Assembly: GCA_036785325.1 (NCBI GenBank)
Contig: JAXIVH010000012.1
Coordinates: 4,290,057 to 4,354,056, forward strand
Origin: Urophycis tenuis
Taxonomy: Eukaryota > Chordata > Actinopteri > Gadiformes > Phycidae
Length of the DNA: 64,000 bases
Reading direction: 5' to 3'
Position numbers and translations under genes: made by a program. Shown piece by piece: positions 59,088 through 64,000 of the stretch. The notes below the pieces were generated by a model, which ran no database searches, was not told the origin of the DNA, and worked only from the letters and a program-made list of their open reading frames with translations. Numbering within the stretch: the stretch's first letter is position 1; the number at the start of each line of letters is the position of its first letter.

Positions 59088-60428
59088 CTGCTGAGGTACT
59101 ACAGTAATACTGCTGAGGTACTCCAGTACTACTGCTGAGGTACTACAGTACTACTGATGAGGTATTACAGTACTACTGCTGAGGTACTACAGTACTACTG
59201 ATGAGGTAGTACAGTACTACTGCTTAGGTACTACAGTACTACTGATGAGGTATTACAGTACTACTGCTGAGGTAGTACAGTACTACTGCTGAGGTACTCC
59301 AGTACTACTGCTGAGGTACTACAGTACTAATGATGAGGTATTACAGTTATACTGCTGAGGTACTCCTGTACTACTGCTGAGGTACTACAGTACTAATGCT
59401 GAGGTATTACAGTACTACTGCTGAGGTACTCCATTACTACTGCTGAGGTAGTACAGTACTATTGCTGATGTATTACAGTACTACTGCTGAGGTACTACAG
59501 TACTACTGCTGAGGTACTCCAGTACTACTGCTGAGGTACTGCAGTACTACTGCTGAGGTACTACAGTACTAATGGTGAGGTACTACAGTACTACAGATGA
59601 GATCTTACAGTAGTACTGCTGAGGTACTACAGTACTACTGCTGAGGTATTACAGCACTATTGCTGAGGTACTGCAGTACTACTGCTGAGGTACTACAGTA
59701 CTACTGATGAGGTACTCGAGTACTAATGGTGAGGTACTACAGTACTACTGCTGAGGTACTCCAGTACTAATGGTGAGGTACTACAGTACTAATGGTGAGG
59801 TACTACAGTACTACTGCTGAGGTACTACAGTACTATTGCTGAGGTATTACAGTACTACTGCTGAGGTATTCCATTACTACTGCTGAGGTAGTACAGTACT
59901 ACTGCTGAGGTACTACAGTACTAATGGTGAGGTACTACAGTACTACAGATGAGGTCTTACAGTACTACTGCTGAGGTATTCCAGTACTATTGCTGAGGTA
60001 CTGCAGTACTACTGCTGAGGTACTACAGTACTACTGCTGAGGTACTCCAGTACTACTGCTGAGGTACTGCAGTACTACTGCTGAGGTACTACAGTACTAA
60101 TGGTGAGGTACTACAGTACTACAGATGAGGTCTTACAGTACTACTGCTGAGGTACTACAGTACTACTGCTGAGGTATTACAGCACTATTGCTGAGGTACT
60201 GCAGTACTACTTCTGAGGTCCTACAGTACTACTGATGAGGTACTCGAGTACTAATGGTGAGGTACTACAGTACTACTGCTGAGGTACTCCAGTACTAATG
60301 GTGAGGTACTACAGTACTAATGGTGAGGTACTACAGTACTACTGCTGAGGTACTACAGTACTACTGCTGAGGTACTGCAGTACTACTGCTGAGGTACTAC
60401 AGTACTAATGATGAGGTACTACAGCACT
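59088..60428. repeat. 22-bp satellite array, about 60 units, with 528-bp higher-order repeat
   Basis: The unit is GAGGTACTACAGTACTACTGCT (given in two parts: GAGGTACTACAG and TACTACTGCT). Each unit holds GTACT..AGTAC, a short self-complementary stretch, and usually an AGTACT. Variant units mark a higher-order period: GGTACTCGAG at 59711 and 60239 (528 bp = 24 units) and CTACAGATGA at 59591, 59943 and 60119 (352 and 176 bp apart, 16 and 8 units; first to third is again 528). The block 59490-59840 matches 60018-60368 almost base for base. No credible open frame. Confidence 0.93.
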
Positions 60429-61136
60429 ACCGCTTTTTGCTGGGCGTCAAACAACTGATATAAATATTATAAAATGAAAACTGAAGTAAGTAGAAAAGAC
60501 AGGGCAGTCTGGTGTGCCTTCATTTTGTTCATTTTGTTTCATAATGTAACGCTGTCAAAAACATTGCAGTGCGGAACTCCATTTACTGCTGGGATGCTCT
60601 CTTCACTGCACCACAAAGACACAGACAATTAATGCATTCCTTATTTTAATGTGCAGTCACAGTTTAAACCATTTGCATATTAGTTTTGTGCAGAATTAGA
60701 CAAGAAAACCAAGACATGGCCTTGATGCATGTGTTGTTTGTAGTCTATTTATAAAGGAAAAATACATCAACACATTACACGATGCATCCTATACATCACA
60801 ATATGTGTGTTAATTAAGCACTGATTGCAACATAATTAGCACGTTTATCGGTTGCACAAAAATCAAGAACACACTGTCCTTGATTTAACGCTATTCAAAT
60901 GTTTATATCAATGTATGATTGTCTAAATTATGTAAATTAATAGCTGCATCAGCCAATAAGGAGGGGAACAGGGCCCACATGGAACAGCCCACTTTGCCTT
61001 ATCAAATTTAAAAAAAAAAACCTTCACATTTCTGCAACTCGGTGCCCTAGAATTCCTCATTATCCATTTTTATAGATCAGGCCTGTTGGCTGTTCACACA
61101 ATGTCTCCCTTAGATCAGGGCCCTGCACATCAGGAT

Positions 61137-61195
61137 GACTCAGAAGGACTCGGGAGGACTCAGGAGGACTCAGGAGGACTCAGGAGCACTCTCCA
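61137..61195. repeat. 11-bp GGACTCAGGAG tandem repeat
   Basis: About four copies with one mismatch. Confidence 0.8.
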
Positions 61196-61634
61196 GACCT
61201 GCCTGGTATCCACGGTGATTATGCACCCTGGTGGGAGCACCTCCTCACCCTCCTCCTGTGAAACCTCACAACTCTTCAGAGACTTCAGTCTTCCAAGTGT
61301 CTCAATTCAATGCCTGCCATTGGCAATAATTGTGATGAGGTTTGCTGTGAAGAACAGCCAGCAGTCGGGTCAGCTGAATGTGACCGGTGGAGCAGACCAG
61401 GTGAAGCGCTGTTGGACATTGTTGGACTTTGAGCGACTGTGTTTTCGATGTGAATGTTTCTGTCCAGAATGCCTTCAATATGAACCTTAACCTTAAGTGT
61501 TGCATTACATGAGCAGAAATGTCTACAACAATGTGTTGTATGTCAACACTATGCATATTGAATTGAAAATCCTGCAAAGCAATTACTTAGAAGAGGTTCC
61601 CACTTACAGACATACATGTGCCCAGAGTGTTTGT

Positions 61635-61700
61635 ATAATATATATATAATATGTACAGCATGTATGTATGTATGCATATATGTATGTATGTGTATGTACT
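61635..61700. repeat. (TATG)n microsatellite
   Basis: TATG/TATA units with GCATAT interruption. Confidence 0.85.
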
Positions 61701-61834
61701 AGGCCCATAATTGGGATCCTTATTTGTATTCTTCTTTCATAACCCAAACACATCTTTTACATAAGGCTCTTACTTTGATATCCAACATTATGCAGCCTAC
61801 TTGGCCTGCTCCCTCAGTATCTCCTTCCCAGGCT

Positions 61835-62030
61835 GTACTACCAAAGTACTGCATTCAGCACTACAGTTCTACCACCAAGGTACTTTGTCTAGTATTACAC
61901 TACTATTACCAAGGCACGAGGGTTAATACTGCCCAATGTACTATGTCAAGAACTACAGTACTACCACGGGTACTACAGTACTACTACATGCTGTACTACA
62001 TCAATCCTGCTAAGGTGCTCTGGTCCTGCA
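61835..62030. repeat. Second block of the degenerate array-related repeat
   Basis: ACTACCAAAGTACTGCATTC, CCACCAAGGTACTTTGTCTA and GAACTACAGTACTACCACGG repeat the same theme as 58820-59087. It is separated from the array by about 1.4 kb of unique DNA. Confidence 0.65.
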
Positions 62031-62149
62031 GGTTTGTGTCTCTGACAGGAAACGTGGCCTCAAGCTCTTAATGAGAATGTTCCTGTGATTTATGTTGATT
62101 TTGTTGCTCCACTTTGTTTCATGACAGCCAACATAATTGCTGGGTTTAA

Positions 62150-62336
62150 TTTAGTCCTTTAGCAAACACTTTTATCCAAAGTGACTTGCAGTGAATTGTT
62201 TCAGGTCTGTGCAATTATGAAGCAGGTAGGGGGTTGACTTCTTGCACGAGGCTGGCCAGATAGGATGGGACATTGGGAGTCGAACCCAGTATATTTTGGC
62301 GAGCACTTAAATGCCTCAGCCTGCCCACTACACTGT
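62150..62336 (-). mobile_element. tRNA-headed SINE copy, near complete
   Basis: CCTTTAGCAAACACTTTTAT then CCAAAGTGACTTGCAG (tail), ATTATGAAGCAGGTAGGGGG (body) and ATTGGGAGTCGAACCCAGTA (head). Single-unit body, a useful reference for the amplified copy at 23.3 kb. Confidence 0.75.
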
Positions 62337-63018
62337 GTCTTCCAGCAGGTTGGAGCAGAAAAAAATAGCTTTGCATATGATCCACTGGCCTCTTTTACTG
62401 GTCAGGCTGTACTACAGTGTTGGCAATGTCATTTGAAACCCTCGCTGAGTAGGATAGCATGTTTGTGAACAACGCCAATCACTGTGTCAACTAAATTAGG
62501 TTGAAGGTTCAAAACTCTGTTGACCACATTGAGAACATTTCAGTGGAGAACATTTGGTCGCGTGAGAACTGGAAGCCCTCAAACGTTAATTCAATTTGGG
62601 TCAAGGGAAAGACATTTAAACGGTCCTCTGAATCCATTCAGCAACATTGTTTTGCAAGTGGAACTGGATTGCACGTTTAAAGCGAGATCACTTGCAATTC
62701 AATGGTGAGTCTAGGTCACGGAGATGCATCGTTCTCTGAGAGGCTCTGTCAGGCCTACGCAGTCCTCTGTTTACACCGCCATTAGTTGCTCTTCTCCTTT
62801 TGTGTGTTTCTGTACAGTCGCGTACAACAAGACCCTGCGCACACATTCAGCAGAATAATAATAATCCACTCAGCAGGCATCGTACTGAGAGAACAGAACC
62901 ACAGGGTCAGCCGCCTCTGATGGAATGGTTGGAGAAAAATACTTCAAAATTAAAGATAAGCCGCACTGAAATGTCTTCAAGGTAATCCAGGAACCTTTCC
63001 TCTACCCCCAGAACCAAC

Positions 63019-63033
63019 ATACACACACACACG

Positions 63034-63098
<65 letters not shown>
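63019..63098. repeat. (CA)n microsatellite, about 80 bp
   Basis: Nearly perfect. Confidence 0.95.
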
Positions 63099-63100
<2 letters not shown>

Positions 63101-63489
63101 CGTACCACTCTGCTCCTTCTGCCCCCACCCGTCTTCTGTGGAATAGACTCCGACATTTGGAGTCGGAGGGTGCAGGCGTGGGCTTCCAGGGCCGATCCAT
63201 TGTCATCTAAAGACGTGATAATGTGGCATTAGGGGGGAGAGAACATTTATGTTTTGTGTTGTTTGAGGGGGGAATCGTTTTATTTGGGTTTTAACCTCAT
63301 ATGAATTGCAAATAAGAGGAATTTCCTGGTAAGAAGTTTGGGGGCGAGGGAGGCGATGGTTTGAGGGGTTTTCATCTTGGAATTGAGTAGGATTGTTTTT
63401 TTGTTTTTTTTTCTCACCCCAAGGACAACGCAGTAAAATATTCCCGTGCTAAAATGTGCCACAACAAAACGCATTAGCCCAGGGAGGCG

Positions 63490-63640
63490 GTCGTGGGAAC
63501 GGAGGAGACATTTGCATTAATAGATGCTGCCTGCCACCAGCGGAAACATTGACAGGATCATATGGTAATGGCTGGAGTATTCAAGGCATGTAGTGACTTG
63601 TCAGCACTTTCTATTGTCTTGTTTCCAGGCTTGTACCGCT
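63490..63640. promoter_or_regulatory. Possible enhancer with POU octamer and homeodomain site
   Basis: ATTTGCAT at 63510-63517 continues directly into TAATAG, an octamer fused to a homeodomain core. Nearby are TGACAG (63550, Meis/TGIF-type), TTGTCAG (about 63599) and CTATTGTC (about 63611, Sox-type). The sequence is unique and non-coding. Confidence 0.25.
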
Positions 63641-64000
63641 GTAATGGAAAAGAAATGTGGGGGGGAAAAAATAAAATAAGAATGGCCCCGCGTGGAAAAA
63701 AAATAAATGAGGAAAGCGAAAAACGAGGTCCACAGTCCCTAATTACTGCACAACTTCTCTTTCCTTTCGGCCCGTCTCAGTCTTCACTTTCTGAATCCCG
63801 AAGCGACAAAACCACCACAACACTCATTTGAATTTAACATTCTGGCTGACATCTCTTCCCCCACTTTCTGTCAGAGTTCTGCAATTTAAGAGAACAAGTC
63901 AACACCAAAATAGGATCCTCAACTTTCTTGCATATTGAGCGAATGAATAATTATAGACATAATAGTAGTATTCATAATAGGACATGAATAATAGAGCCAA

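Larger units (their letters stand above)
60429..61834. other. Unique AT-rich DNA (60429-61834)
   Basis: Separates the 22-bp array from its relic block. A 134-codon plus frame at 61086 has no domain. Confidence 0.5.
62337..64000. other. Unique DNA to the window end (62337-64000)
   Basis: Holds the CA tract at 63019 and the octamer block at 63490. No gene recognised. Confidence 0.5.

Noticed and set aside
59190..59900. let-7-like TGAGGTAGTA at the start of some 22-bp units
   Set aside because: The seed-like string occurs in variant units of a satellite. Most units have TGAGGTACTA, and no let-7-type precursor hairpin is present.

Overview
This is vertebrate nuclear DNA, almost certainly from a teleost and probably a percomorph-type fish. 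The main evidence is a near-full-length Rex3 (RTE-clade) LINE, two hAT DNA elements with 'TAGGGATGCA' termini and 8-bp target duplications, many copies of a tRNA-headed fish SINE with a 'CTTTTATCCAAAGCGACTTA' tail, and very dense (CA)n, (GA)n and poly(G) microsatellites. There are no bacterial-style operons, CRISPR arrays, rRNA genes or functional tRNA genes.

I find no protein-coding gene I can name. The only long recognisable protein is the Rex3 endonuclease/reverse transcriptase at 52.1-56.6 kb on the minus strand, and it is broken. Nearly all other open frames lie in low-complexity DNA and are not credible genes. Three short stretches have gene-like signals but no homology I recognise: a 45-codon ORF with a strong Kozak start at 3029, a possible first coding exon (ATGGCGG start, GTGAGT donor) at 22220, and a 31-nt exon-like segment with excellent splice signals at 12667.

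Layout. 0-9 kb: unique DNA with CA, GA, GGGA and CT microsatellites. 9.6-10.5 kb: a GC-rich block with open frames on both strands. 11-13.3 kb: GT tract, a 20-bp minisatellite, the exon-like segment and an AT-rich block resembling a conserved non-coding element. 13.75-14.85 kb: a hAT element carrying a transposase relic. 15-19.7 kb: trinucleotide repeats, SINE fragments and a CpG-rich block. 20-24.6 kb: SINE pieces, a decayed dispersed repeat, the exon-like 22220 start, and a 31-unit, about 41-bp minisatellite that grew from the body of one SINE. 25-47 kb: mostly unique sequence with scattered SINEs and microsatellites. 47.95-48.64 kb: a G/T-only minisatellite. 50.3 kb and 63.5 kb: AT-rich blocks with POU octamers, possible enhancers. 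51.4-56.6 kb: two SINE copies, then Rex3 with a hAT nested in its 3' coding end. 58.8-62 kb: a 22-bp satellite array with a 528-bp higher-order repeat, flanked by a perfect 23-bp-arm hairpin and relics of an older, longer unit.

The window reads as a gene-poor intergenic or intronic region. Its most notable biology is repeat birth and nesting rather than a gene system: a SINE turning into a minisatellite, higher-order repeat formation in two short-unit arrays, and a datable hAT-in-Rex3 nest.
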